In this document: piece after piece, positions 10,064-22,710 of the stretch
Position numbering within the stretch: position 1 is the stretch's first letter
Layout: every line of letters begins with the position of its first letter
Source: Morinoia aosen
Lineage: Eukaryota; Arthropoda; Malacostraca; Amphipoda; Talitridae
DNA: 64,000 bases
Assembly (NCBI GenBank): GCA_030386875.1
Contig: CM059562.1
Location: forward strand, 66,214,201 to 66,278,200
Direction of reading: 5' to 3'
The notes under the pieces: generated by a model
Told to the model about the DNA's origin: nothing
What the model saw: only the letters and a program-made list of their open reading frames with translations
Database searches by the model: none
Position numbers and translations under genes: made by a program

Positions 10064-13000
10064 CCAGCAACTCAGAAGGCACAGCTCTGTAGTAGCAGGC
10101 GTCTCAAATCAAAGGCCAACCAGCCGTTACACGCAATCTCAGCCAAATATAGAATTCATCCCTGTGTAGTTCTTGCATTCTGCGCTCGAATCGCCTTCCT
10201 ACATTAAAAAAGCATTAGTTTTCATTTGGGGCTGTCGATGATGCATGAGTGCGAAAAACGATGTGGAACGAATGTTCCACGCACCAATCTCTGGGTGCAG
10301 ATGATAACTTTTTTGATGCTCCCGAGAAAAATGTCGGCCTCCAATTTCAATGAAAAAATTTCAATTTTTGCAATTTTTTAAATTTCATTTTTTGCACTAC
10401 GTTAGGGAAACTTAACTTTTTATGTCAGACTCAAATTATGAAACTTCTTTGTATTAAATGGGAGCAAACTAACGGCTTTTGTTCAAAACATTACCTCCTC
10501 TACATCACTTTTACTGGTCTTGATGCGTTCTATGTATAAATATTGTTGCAATAAATGAATATCATATCTGCACAAATTTCTGTCCTAATGTAGCAGGCGA
10601 CATGGGGAAGAAACTTGAAGTATTGCAGCGCATTTAGTTTTGGCGTGCCGTTGCAAGTGCATTTATTAATTAACTGGTGAGTTAGAACTGGCGTCAGCTA
10701 CAAGGCACCAGATCCGTGCAAAGACAAGAGCTTATGCATAAGCAGGATCGTGAAATTGTTTTAGGTACATTTTTGAGCTACGTGTAAATCAATTTTTCCT
10801 TCGTGTTCAGAAACTTTCTCGTAAAAAAAAATACCACAGCAAAAGGCATAATGAAAATATGTACCCATAAAACGAAGCACGTTATTTTCCTCTTTCCAAG
10901 TTTTCAATCACTTCTATTTAGAATTGATGAAAAATTAACATCATTTCTTAACACTTGTTGCGCTTTTGTGTGTGCCTGACGAAAAACAAGCAGAAGCAGT
11001 ATTTTTTGAGTGGTATCAGGATAAATATATTGCTGCTTACTACAGTACTGTAAGGTTGTGAGAGTTAAAATTTACTCAACCCTATTGGACGGAAGCGAAT
11101 GCTTGAAGTCACTGAACTTTTTCGGGCCCACTGATAGCTGTACTCAAACTTGACCATTGTGTTAGACTTAAGAAACAATCTACTTCTGTATCGCCTGTGG
11201 TAAATAAACTGTTTAAATGCTCGGGTTTTGGAGCCCTGCGGTGAACCAGATTTGTGTCAACTGAAGTCGAGCAACACAGGACATCGTGAGTTAGAATTCG
11301 CTCAGAGTGTGTGATGTGTTCTTCGGAGTGTATTGAATCTTGCCCTGGTCGTATCCTCTGACAGCTATGAAGATAACAATGATGGAAAATATGCACAGTA
11401 ATTAGTTTAAATCTGTTTAGCCACGTTAAACAGAAGTGTATGTACATGTGAAGCTGTCAAGCTAAGGATTAGCCTGCCTCGGTATTTACTTTAAGATATG
11501 GAAGTCTGTCCGAAGAAATACTCGCGCATCCAACCAAAGAACAAAAAGCTCACTTTTGAAAAGATACTGAGACCAATGAATAAATAACATTAAAATCCTG
11601 TATAACTCTTACCTGCACTTTCTGCGAAGTGCATGTACTTTTTGATCAGACATTTTCCTGAGGCAACCCTTCACTGGCGCAGTTGGCCCTATGCAGTTAT
11701 ACGAGTATAAGAATCGTGTTAACTTTGAAAACTTCTTTAAAATAATTCTATGGTTGAAAAATTGCACAGGATTAAAATGTATAAACTTAGGATGAAGTTA
11801 TTTGGATTTCGCACGTTTACTCATAATTATTTATTCTCCTGATTAAATTAAAAAAATAATCCTCTATGCAGAGCGTCTAGCATTTCCCCTTTCATATTAA
11901 AAATTCACATCGTTTGAATGAATCATAACCTCCAATCTGAGGTTTTCTTTTTTGTCACCAATAGTATGCACGCTTTCATGCGGGTGGCTAATCAAAGAGT
12001 GTGTTAGTACGAAATTTGTAGCTGCAAACAGAATCACACTCAAATTTCATCCACTGAAACTCTCTCACGTTTTGTAAACAGAGTCAGTCCTTTTATGTTA
12101 AACGAAGTTTTTCACTCAGAGCATGAAAATTAGGGAAATTGAAGATGTGTGGCTGACTGAGGTAAAAATATTATCCAATACTCTGCAGATAGCTTCGTGA
12201 TATGTCTTTATTATTGAAGGATATAAACTGAAATATCTTATTGGGTTATTGGAATTACTGCTTCAAGTACTATTAATTACTCACCATGTAACTAATAACA
12301 CCATTAACTAAAAACCGAATGAGTTTATGGTACTACATTTCTACCTTCTTCCCAAACCAATCAGTTCTATGGTTATCTGAATGACTGAATATATTATCTA
12401 TCGAGGTTATTCCTACGAATATTTCCCCACAACCTCCAGTAACATTTATTGAGCACTTAAAATTTTGACACTGGCTCAGTTTTCTTTAGTTTCGCGTCGT
12501 AAACCTTGCGACCTGTGTTCGATATTACTGAAGCAGGCTGTTGACACGGTGCTGGCTTCATTTTGCGAGGATGTTCCGCTCGTACAAGAGAAAACATCGC
12601 AACGCCGCTGCAGTAGCGAGATGAATGCCTCAACTCCGCCTGAACTGGGCCCCTGATGAACCCACTCGCTCCCGGTTGCCTGGGACCAGTGGTCTTTGTA
12701 AACAATTTTTGAATAAGTAAAATTGAAATATTTAGAAATAAAAAACTAATCTGGCTTTGACTGGTCTCTAACCGTTAAAAAGGGACATTGAATTAGTTGC
12801 AGTAAGGCAGATCTTGCTGGTCACAGAACTTACCTCACTGAGAAATAATTGGTTCACTATGACTCTCATCAGAATTCGTGCTCGGAAAATAAATTTCCAG
12901 TTGAAATTTTGTAACACAAATGCAACGTAACCATGAATAATTCTGAAGTACATTGTTTATGTGGCAAATATTACGTTACACTTTGTTCAAAATTTCCTCA

Positions 13001-15414
13001 CAAAGTATACAAGCTTTCAAGTTTTAATACCCTTCATAAACTTTCCACAAGAACGTGATTTTTTGCCGAGCCCCGCGCGAGCTCGAGGTGCCCCATATCC
13101 CTCTCTGCGTCGCTGCCAGGAGCTTTAGTGAGACTTGGACGAACATCGCTTAACCTGGATAATGTTTAATAACTCAAAGACTCGAATTTCGTCCACTTTC
13201 GAATCTGTGAAGTTCTCCATTTAGTGACCAAAGATGAGGAGTCACAGGTACAAGCACTAACGCGCATTATCACTGCGTAATAATTCTGTTTTTTTCTACG
13301 TTCGGTCTTAATTTTATTTTACGCAAACTGTATTACTTCATTTTTCACTGGGTAGGATAAAAATTGAATAATGTTATTGGAACAATTTTCGCTTCTATGT
13401 TCCTGGCTCGTACAATAATTGTTTACATCATTGATGCAATTTATAATACTGCCGTAGAGTGAAAGAACATGTCAGGAATATGACACGTTTTTACACAGTT
13501 CAGTTTAAAATATCACATAACCCGTTATCATTGACGCATTTTAATTTTTCTACGAAACTTGAAAGTTTTCCAACTACTGAGCTGCGGATGTTTTTCTACA
13601 GGAGCAATTCTCGCGCGAGTCAACACACTCGTACTCTGATGTGGTTGCGCACGCAAGTACTCGTCAACCTTGTAATACTGAGCTAAGTTTGAATCGAATC
13701 CTTGCATTTAACAATCAGGATATTCCCAATAAAACGAGGACTGACGTCAGAGTGTCGAAATGTCAGGCTTTTATGCTATAGGTCAACATTAAGAATAAAG
13801 GATTTTATGGGAATTCTTCAGTTCTGAACTCTCATGATGGACTAATAAATATAATTTCAGGACATAATTAACCGTAGGGAATATTCTTGATCTCATAGCG
13901 GAAATAGGACAAGATTTGAAGAGCAGCGCAAACACGCAAGCACTTGCCAGCGAGTGCTCGGTAAACAAGCTCCGGGACTTGCGAGACGGGAGCGCAGGCA
14001 GCTCAGTATTTCCCCAAGTTTGCGGCCTCGCGAATTCCGCAACACTGACGGCAAGTATTCTAAATTGGTTAGAAGTTTCGATTGATTCTCTTTGTGCAAC
14101 TTCTGGGGAATTCTTTGAATGCTTGATGGAGCATAAGCATTTAGTTCGGTCGTCAGGCGGGGATTAGTAAGAAGTAGTGTGAGGAAATTCAAAAGCCTAA
14201 CGATATGAATGGAACTCAATTTCATCGAACAGAATTAGTTGAATTGAAGTGTGTGAAAAATGCATTTCTGAAGACGCAATTCTGGGTTAGCGAAGTTGAG
14301 TCTTACGGTCTACCTGCAGGGATGCCTGCTGTCTAAATATGTTCTTTGTAATATCAGCTGCAAGTAAATTTTCACATTAGATAACCTATTTTGATCAAGC
14401 ACCATAACCACCCTTCCACAAATCAACTTCGAGTTTTTGTAAAAATTATCAGTTGTATCTAGTCAAAAGCAAATAATTGAAAACCAGTGACTTAACGTTT
14501 AAAAATTCGTTCTAAAACTTGCATCGCGTGTGCCAAGTGAGAGTAATGTCAACAGTTGCTTATCGGCTCCCCTACGTCAAGAGACGACTTCTTTCTGTAA
14601 AACTATTGCTGTTAGCCTACGTGCCAAATAACGTCCCACCCGTGTATTTCAGGCTTGAAATTAAAAAGCCAATATTTTCGGCCATTATTTGAGCTAATCG
14701 CTTTACAATTTTTCTTCCTTGATTGCGTCTGCATTCAAACAAACTAAGTACAGGTTTGGCTGCGTCTCTTTCTTTCTTGAATTAACTTTCACCTCGTATT
14801 CCTGCGTATCATGAAATGACAAGGTTACAACCTATGATAGTCATCTGACACTCACCTTGTGCATCTCTCTAAATATGCCCTCTTTGTGTTGTTCAAGTTG
14901 CGATCACATGCTCACTCTTTTCTGCAACAGTTCAGCAGCCAATTCTTTGTTCAATATCAATTCAAAATGCCATTAAACAAAAATGGCAGCCAAAATTTTC
15001 CTGACGGTAATAGAGTCTTCTGTTTGGGCAGAAAGAAAAAGATGTATCTCTCTTTATTACCTCATTTTCTGGGTTAGGTTTGGATCACTGTTCTCTCTGT
15101 TGGAAGCAATTTTACCATTTGCGCCCCGGCAGCTTTCAAAATCCACTTCTACAAACATCTATAACTTATTATGTCTCTCGGCAAATTTAGCCTCGAATGC
15201 ATTCATTGGAGTTTAAGTCCTTTCTAATTTTGATGTCGGTGACAACTCGGAGCCCGCGCCGGTCAAATAACGGAGTTCAAAATAAAAGTAATACGAACAA
15301 AAATTCTGACAGCGAAGGGCTCAATTCCAAAGCATACTAGCTTGAATTTCCCTCGACATACAATCTGGAAGAATCTCTTTCTTATTTGCATTTAATTTAT
15401 TTTCCTGCGCTCGT
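10064..15414. other. Long non-coding stretch, no gene assigned
   Basis: AT-rich with small GC-richer islands at about 12500-12690, 13060-13140 and 13900-14060. Frames at 11109-11447 (-), 13893-14225 (-) and 14983-15216 (+) are short, lack domains and compete with frames on the other strand. A T/A-rich low-complexity patch lies near 10345-10395. I cannot support any gene here. Confidence 0.4.
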
Positions 15415-15697
15415 ACCTCTCCTCTAATGATCATCAAAAAAAAATTTCAGCTTCAAGCTCAATCAATAAGGTTTTCAATAGAATAAATTATTTAACTGAG
15501 ACGATCTGAACTTCATTTTACTGATATTATAAAGTCATTTCTAGTAACCAATTTAGAAATAAACATATGTTAAATGGATCGTGCCTCCATTTAGTTTTGA
15601 GTATTCATGAAAAATGAGTTTGTGACGACTGATCGATTAGCAGCATTTTGAAAATCCTCTCGATGACCACCGGCGGCTCACGTCGTAGTCAAATTAT
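15415..15697 (+). mobile_element. Short interspersed repeat, copy C, abutting a minisatellite
   Basis: The third copy of the family. It retains the order ggatcgtgcctccatttag, then attcatgaaaaatgagtttgtg, then the 3' block with a one-base variant of the palindrome (accaccggcggctcacgtcg) and gtcaaatt. The 5' end is the least certain; acctctcctctaatgatc at 15415 matches the start of copy A loosely. The 21-bp minisatellite begins about 20 bp after its end, so in this copy, as in copy B, the element is physically tied to a tandem array. Confidence 0.6.
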
Positions 15698-15715
15698 TGA
15701 GTAATCCGCTGGCAT

Positions 15716-16363
15716 GCATTTACCACCAAATTTCAATTATTTACCAACAAATTTCACTCATTAACCACCAAATTTCAATCATTCACCACCAAATTTCAAT
15801 CATTCACCACCAAATTTCAATCATTCACCACCAAATTTCAATCATTCACCACCAAATTTCAATCATTCACCACCAAATTTTGATCATTCACCACCAAATT
15901 TCAACCATTTACCACTAAATTTCAATCATTAACCGCCAAATTTCAACCATTTACCACCAAATTTCAATCATATACCACCAAATTTCAACCATTCACCACC
16001 AAATTTCAATCACATACCACCAAATTTCGATCATTCACCACCAAATTTCAATCATTCACCACCAAATTTCAATCACATACCACCAAATTTCGATCATTCA
16101 CCACCAAATTTCGATCATTCACCACCAAATTTCGATCATTCACCACCAAATTTCAATCATTCACCACCAAATTTCAATCACATACCACCAAATTTCGATC
16201 ATTCACCACCAAATTTCGATCATTCACCACCAAATTTCGATCATTCACCACCAAATTTCAATCATTCACCACCAAATTTCAATCATTCACCACCAAATTT
16301 CAATCACATACCACCAAATTTCGATCATTCACCACCAAATTTCAATCATTCACCACCAAATTT
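15716..16363 (+). repeat. 21-bp minisatellite, about 31 units
   Basis: Units share the core accaccaaattt with a 9-nt variable part. The first 14 units are heterogeneous (caatcattc, caaccattt, caatcatat and others). From 16007 only three unit types occur: A caatcacat, B cgatcattc and C caatcattc. Because 21 is a multiple of 3, part of the array reads as a heptapeptide repeat (HHQISII) in one + frame to 15918, but stops appear in the other units and this is not taken as coding. The near identity of units in the right half implies recent expansion. Confidence 0.97.
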
Positions 16364-18868
16364 CAGTCGTTACGCTCAATCCTGCGATGAGAACGTTATG
16401 CATAAAGAAAGCGCCCTTGCTCCAGTTATTCCACCAGTTTTAGGCTCTCGATTCGTTCAGTTTCCTCACACTTTTAATACCTTGAAATTAAAAATATTCT
16501 TTATAAAATAAATGCGTGCTGCCTGATAATGTAAAATTGTTGTATACTTTACTAATCCATATTAGATGCTTGGTGGTAGCTCAGAAGTTCCAAGAGAATT
16601 GAATTTAACATTTTCGCTTCTTCCTTATTTTCATATATCTGGCTAGCAATGAGCCTAAGCGCGAAACAATTTTATCAAATTCTGTTCAAACACAATATTT
16701 TTCCCATTATTATTGTTGTTAAGCTGCGTATTAAGTTGTTCATAAAGAATAAAAATTACCTGTCATATTTTCAAAATTTAACGTCAATATTTGTTTGTCT
16801 TGCTAATTCTATTCAAATATACTGCAGTAATTTTCAGTTGAGGCAAGCACTTTGTCTTAATATTTGAGACTTATCTCAAGTGCCCCATGTTGAAACTCCA
16901 GTCGCTTAGCTCCTAGTATTTTACATTCCGAGTAGCATGCGTCTATTATAACGTTCAATTATCATAATGCAATTCATCAACTGTTTACAGATGAGCACGG
17001 GTTGAACTCGTGCTTTACCAATCAGAATGATCTTGGCCTTATTTTGCAACGAAATCGTTTTATTCGCTGGCAAATTCGGAAATAGGAAACCATAGTTGTG
17101 TATTAAAATTTCCGTTTTAAATAAAATAAATGCTCAATCATATACCTCCCTGTCTCAACCCCATTTTGAAGAATACTCGTATATTCGATCAAAGGGAAAT
17201 TTATCATGTTAAAATAGATTATGTTAAAAAATGTTCTGTTAGATACCAAACCAGCAAGACATTAGAAAATTAATTATAGTGATTGCAACCGCTCTATCTA
17301 CCATGGTTTTAATTTTCATTGAATCGAAATTTCTATTCATATTTGTACAATGATAAATGGAATCTAGTCAAATTTATGACTAGGATATGGCCATGACTCA
17401 AGCATATGACCTACTTATGAGATTGAAACTACACACAATGCTAAAGCCGGATGGGCACGTAAGCTCTACTCAGCCTGTAAGCTCCCCGTAACAAAATGAA
17501 TTAGATTAGAATGATCTCATTGAAGTTGCTACGTGGTCGGAAATCTCCGTGAGGGAAGTCTCAAAAGTGAGGCGCTAGCTGGGCGGACCGAATGACTGAC
17601 AGGTACCGTCTTGGCATCTTTAAAACCGCCAGAATGAACGAAAGTAACAAAGTCAGGCGAGGGAACGCGTTCAACTCTAGACCTAAAGAAGATGCTGCAA
17701 TGCTTGACTGACAGGATTGATATATTCATCGCTCTAGCTTTGAGAAAATGAATACCCTGGCAAGCCGCCGTACTCACAGCTGTGCAGAATGTAAAAAGAA
17801 CATACATTCATTAAAATTGAGAACGCTTTTGGTGTGGAGCATGCATTTTACTCACTATTAATCGCTCCATTACGAAGAGGTATACATCGGAAAAATTTTC
17901 AATAAACATTTTAAGAAATTTTCATAATAATGAATTGCGAAGGAAAAATTACGCTACTATATCACTCAATATAAAAAAATTCAATTTATACCCAGTGATG
18001 TTGGCACATTATATAAATGTAATTTATCAACATGTTATAGAATTTCTTACGCCAATAAGCCGTTCGTCTGATGGTGCGAAGATCAATGGCTAGGAATTGG
18101 AAGAATTTTTTAATGCAATTCCGACTGTTGCAAAGTTCTTTCTTCCGTCTAACGCAGCGAAATTCAAAGCATCGCGGTGAAATTCAAAGAAAACATCGAT
18201 GGCTATACACAAAGTATTCTCATTCCGCGTTTCCAGCTTGCGGAACGGTTATTTCTTAAGCTTAGGCAGGAATTCTTTTCTATACTATATCGCTCAAAGT
18301 CTTCAATAATATATACCTTGAAACATTTCAACGAGATTGTACAGAGGATAAAAAAATAAATTATCGGAGGAGAAAGAAACGGCGGTATGAAGAAATACGA
18401 GTTCACATTTTCAGAATCCTAATTAAAAATACATATATCAACTATTTCGGAAAAAGAGGAAAAATTTTCGGATTTATAAGATTTAATTAGTCTCACTAGA
18501 TGGTTCATATTCTGATGAGGAAGATACACTACAAGGACTTAAAAAATTAATGTGTTATGTATAGCTTTCTTGTAAATCATTTCAATTAACAGCAAGCCAG
18601 TACGCAGAATTTTTTCAATTTTGATGAAAGAAATGTTTTCAATTTTATCATTTTATTTCATTTCGTTTCAACCTAACATCGAACTAAAATTTTTTTGGTC
18701 GCTGAAAAAAGGGATAGGAGGTCAAAAGCAACGACAGAAAAATATAAATGAAAAATTAATATTTCTTAGGCCGCAATTCCAGGAGATATTTTTCAGTTCA
18801 GCCGAGCTGGAAAGGGCTATTTTCATGATGTTGTTCGGGAGAGAGCTCATTATCTCGAAAATTAGGTA
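16364..18868. other. Non-coding, no gene assigned
   Basis: AT-rich. A GC-richer patch at about 17530-17780 holds a 92-codon minus-strand frame (17529-17807) without recognised homology. Frames at 18071-18259 and 18177-18359 overlap on the + strand and neither has a domain. Confidence 0.4.
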
Positions 18869-18891
18869 TTTTTTTTTTGGGGGGGGGGGGG
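18869..18891 (+). repeat. T10-G13 homopolymer pair
   Basis: Ten T (18869-18878) are followed directly by thirteen G (18879-18891). A 13-G run can form intermolecular G-quadruplex or triplex structures and is a common place for length errors in sequencing and assembly. Confidence 0.95.
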
Positions 18892-18976
18892 CTCTCAAAA
18901 AATGAAGACATTAGGGAAATGGGGAGCAGTTTTCATGTGATTGTAACGTTTCCATTAGTATTAAAATATCGCAGTA

Positions 18977-19753
18977 CACTGAAAGAAATAACAACCCTAT
19001 TTTGAAACACCCAGGTGCATCTGACGTTTGTCCCAAAACCGCGACACGCAGATGCATCATCAATGAGACACCCAAGATTAGGATGCATTCCAGTGTCTCC
19101 AGACCCGATTTAGAGACACCCTAGTGTCTCACTAAAAGTGCTTCAGTGTCTCATCGATGAGACACTTGGGCTTGAGTTTGATGCAGTAACAACTAATGTC
19201 TCGCACAAAACTCTACGGATATTAAGCTGTAACATTGCACTGCCAAGCAAGGTTGACGCCTTTAGCACCATGAACAAACTTTCTTACGCTTACGTATTCT
19301 TGAGCCAAGCGATAGCTACTGCTTGTGACATCAATACTTTCTCTCACCCCTGGAGAGCTGCGGCAGTAGCTACAATCGTCTTCAGCAGTAAGACTTCCCC
19401 ATCTCAGTAGATAAACTTCTCGTTCAGCTGAGAGCGGTAGCGATACAGCGCTACCTTCTCCTACAGAGATCATCACGTCATCCAGCAGAAGACGTTATAG
19501 ACGAAGGCAAAATTTAACTTCTGCCGTATTACATTTACTGAACACGTGAATAACTAAAGTCAGATTTTAGGGGTGACTAAGCTATTACATTATCATAGCC
19601 AATAAGAGATAGGCAGCATTCTGAGACACTTCGCGCTCATCTAGGGGTCGCACTTCTGATGAGACATCTGCTCTCTTTTTGAGACGTTCTGGCTATCTAT
19701 GAGGCACCTGAACAGCCATGAGACACTCAGAGAGGCCAAAATTTCTTTCAGTG
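18977..19753. mobile_element. 777-bp MITE-like element with TA flanks and GAGACAC boxes
   Basis: The two ends are inverted copies of CACTGAAAGAAAT (13 bp, no mismatch) and each is flanked outward by TA (18975-18976 and 19754-19755), as expected for a Tc1/mariner-type TA target duplication. Subterminal regions are packed with GTGTCTC/GAGACAC words in both orientations: at least six within about 19060-19170 and several more at 19620-19730, counting near-matches such as gagacat. No transposase is encoded; the internal frames at 19138-19410 and 19222-19476 overlap on opposite strands and look non-coding. Family assignment to Tc1/mariner rests only on the TA duplication and is tentative. Confidence 0.8.
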
Positions 19754-19755
19754 TA

Positions 19756-22554
19756 AGTCCTTAGCAAAGCATATTCCACGGGGTCACTGAGCTCTTCTGC
19801 AACTATGACTATACAACGCGAGCGGCAGGGTACGAAGTTTAGACGAGGCAAAAGTGCGCTTCTCATCGCCGGTAAAAAGCATGTCCGAAAAACAGCTTCA
19901 TGAGTAAACTCACAGATCAGAATGTTTATTGTTACGAGTGCACACGACCCGTCAAAAATATATAACAATGTTTGACAAATCACGTGACACACGTTCCTAT
20001 TTATTAACAATACACGTGATATTCATTCTAACACCAAATCCGATGGATTAATACACCAAAAATTTTAGAGTTGATGAAGCTTGTGTCACAGATACGCTCA
20101 TCACACACTTTCAGCTGCTGGGTATGACACACGGACGGACGGACGCGGCTCTTATTATAGTACAGATGTGTAAAGCTGCCGGGCACATGAATATACTCAG
20201 TTGAATGTCTACTATCTGTAAATTTTTCCTTATTATATGTATTTCAGTAAGTTTAATTTTACATTTTCGATTATAGAATTCTATACTGTAAATATCACTG
20301 CAACAATCATAAGAACCTAGATCAGATTGAAAGAAATGCATCCTCAACTTCCACTTTCGCTATTCAGGCACTACTTTCATTCCAATCTCGTATTTAGAGG
20401 CCATTCCATAAATAACTGAAACCAGTACTAATTCAATGTAAAACGCAACCGTTAATATTAAATCCAGATTACACTGCCAAGTGAGTTAAAAAATCTATCG
20501 ACGAAAAGAGCATCAATCTTAGTCGGCTCCCTAATGAGTGTAAATGACATGAATGAGAAATCAAATCTTACCTTGATATCTGAGAAGCTCTAGTAATTTC
20601 CTCTAAAATAGCGAGTTAGTAACAAATAATGTTAACTATGTTTCTTGAATTTTTTTCGCTCATCTTATTTGCAGCATAAATTAAGAACTGGAACCGAACA
20701 CTGATTAAGTTGGATTTTCTTCACGAAGATGAACGAAAGATTTTGCCGAAGGAGTAAATGTTCACTTGGGCTGGACGAACTATAGCTCTCTAATGACATT
20801 GATGCAGGAAAAATAACGAAATGTTTATAGTTACAGTATAACATTTACAAAATTAGATGTATTCAAACTTTGTTGGTAAACAACAAACAACACGAGTGTG
20901 TAGAACGCGTTTGTTGTCATTTGGGGCTAACTTGGCACATGCAGTTCAGATGGTGATCGATTTTGATATTGTACTCGCTAAATTGATTTTTCAGACTGTC
21001 TCGAATGAATTTCTAGAGAGTATTATACTACACTTCAAAGCAAACATTTTCGAATTCGAACAATCTTAGCTCAAGATTTCCAGTCCTTCAATTTTTAATT
21101 GGACGAAGTTCAAATAATGATATAGAGTATTTACAATTTATAATGTAATACAAAGAATGATCGACATTTATTGTTCTCTCGTAGCGATATTAACAAAAAC
21201 CGAGTCAACTGCAGCAAATTTTTAAGAGTAATCAATTTTTGAAATGCTCTGATTTCCTTATTCATACTGGAATTGCTCGTATAGTGTCATATATCGAGCT
21301 GATTCCACAGCCAATTATGAAATAACCTTTATCCATACATCAATTTTATCAAACGCTTTTTCGAATCAAGTTTTTTGCAAATTATTAACATCATTTTACA
21401 TGTTAATCATCATGATGAGACATTAAAGGCAAAAAATGATGATTTACTCAGTACTTTTTAGTAAGAATACATTTAATCATCTGAAAAATTAATCGCGGAA
21501 AAAATACAGAAGTAGTTATTTTCTGGCTGCGAGACACTGGATTTAATTTTTGAGTACAAAGCCAGGATTTGTTCAGTAATTTTTGCAATATTTATTTGTG
21601 TACTTGGCCCGCAGTCTAAAGCCTCGCAAAAAGATAACCTCACATGTATTACATACATTGATTGCTTTCAAAAAGTGTCACCTGCAAAATTCTCTAAATT
21701 CCTTTTTTATTGTTGTTCTGCTAAAAGTAGGTAATATTTTGCAATACCCTTAACATTTTTAGCTATTTCAGCTTTGAGTATGCCTCGTAAATGGATACTA
21801 CGACAAACACTCGCCTGTGAACTGAACAAACAAATTTGTTTTTTCTTTAACGAACGCACCGTATAAAGTGTCAGATCTCACATCGGACACTGCAAGAGTA
21901 GAGCAAAAGAAGATCAGTGGCACTAGCGTAAAGGAAATTAATAACTCTCGCTTTGGAGTACTAGTAAAATTTATTCAATTTTTCAAGTTGCTAGCTTGTT
22001 GTAAAGAATATTTTGAGTGAGACAACACTGATGGCACATGCAAAGAGGACGCATACAGGACGCACGAAGGCCTGTGATTTTCATAACCTTCTTCTTTAAA
22101 TTGCTTCGAGGATTTCACTTCAATCTATGATGTTCAGCGCAATCTTTTGTCAGAAGATGAAAACAGTTCAAAAATGCAGAAGTTTGTCAATAATACATAA
22201 AGTAAAGCTTAAAAGTTGATGCTAATCACTTCACTTAATGAACGCAAAATTTATTTACGGTACTTTGAATACTTTTAACACAATTAATTCACTAATAAGG
22301 AATCATTCTCTCAGTTATGAGTCTCTATTTAATGTTGCAATCGATATGCCTTTACTGTAACGACCTTGAGACTTTAAATTGAAAGACCGAGACCGAAAAC
22401 TTAAATATCATTGGGTGCTACGACTTGGAGGCTGCAAGTGACTACAAAAATCACAGTTTAACAGCGAGTAAGCGTTGATTACGCATTTCCTAAATTAAAT
22501 GTTAATCAGTTTTATTAGGCCGAATTTTCTAGCCCCACTTTCAGCACGTTAAGC
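19756..22554. other. Non-coding, no gene assigned
   Basis: Apart from the CGTCCG-type motif at 20127-20151 I see no repeat or gene. Short frames (19693-20010 -, 20857-21069 +) show no domain. Confidence 0.4.
20127..20151 (-). repeat. Second copy of the AGCCGCGTCCGTCCGTGTG motif
   Basis: On the minus strand this reads TATAATAAG, then AGCCGCGTCCGTCCG with one extra CGTC step, then TGTGTCAT. It matches the motif at 38117-38144 (+) over roughly 40 bp including the TATA-like A/T block. Flanking sequence outside this block is not similar, so it is a short conserved terminus or promoter of a dispersed element rather than a long duplication. Confidence 0.6.
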
Positions 22555-22710
22555 TTTTACAACAACTGGTAACAACAACAACTACGAGATTTTACAACAA
22601 CTTGTAACAACAAGAACTACGAGATTTTACAACAACTTGTAACAACAAGAACTACGAGATTTTACAACAACTTGTAACAACAACAACTGCGCGATTTTAC
22701 AACAACTTGT
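22555..22710 (+). repeat. 35-bp minisatellite, about 4.5 units
   Basis: Units start at 22555, 22590, 22625, 22660 and 22695, each beginning ttttacaacaact followed by a purine-rich (aac)n/aag stretch and ending acgaga or gcgcga. The second and third units are identical. The last unit is cut after about 16 bp and followed by a diverged remnant (taattacgagatttc). No coding frame is implied. Confidence 0.95.

Noticed and set aside
15697-15918. Open frame encoding HHQISII heptapeptide repeats
   Set aside because: It is a by-product of a 21-bp tandem array. Stops appear in later units and there is no gene context.
16565-16640. tRNA-like A-box phrase (tggtagctcagaag)
   Set aside because: No matching B box or cloverleaf pairing downstream.
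19138-19476. Opposite-strand frames of 90 and 84 codons inside the MITE
   Set aside because: They overlap each other, show no transposase motif, and lie inside a non-autonomous element.
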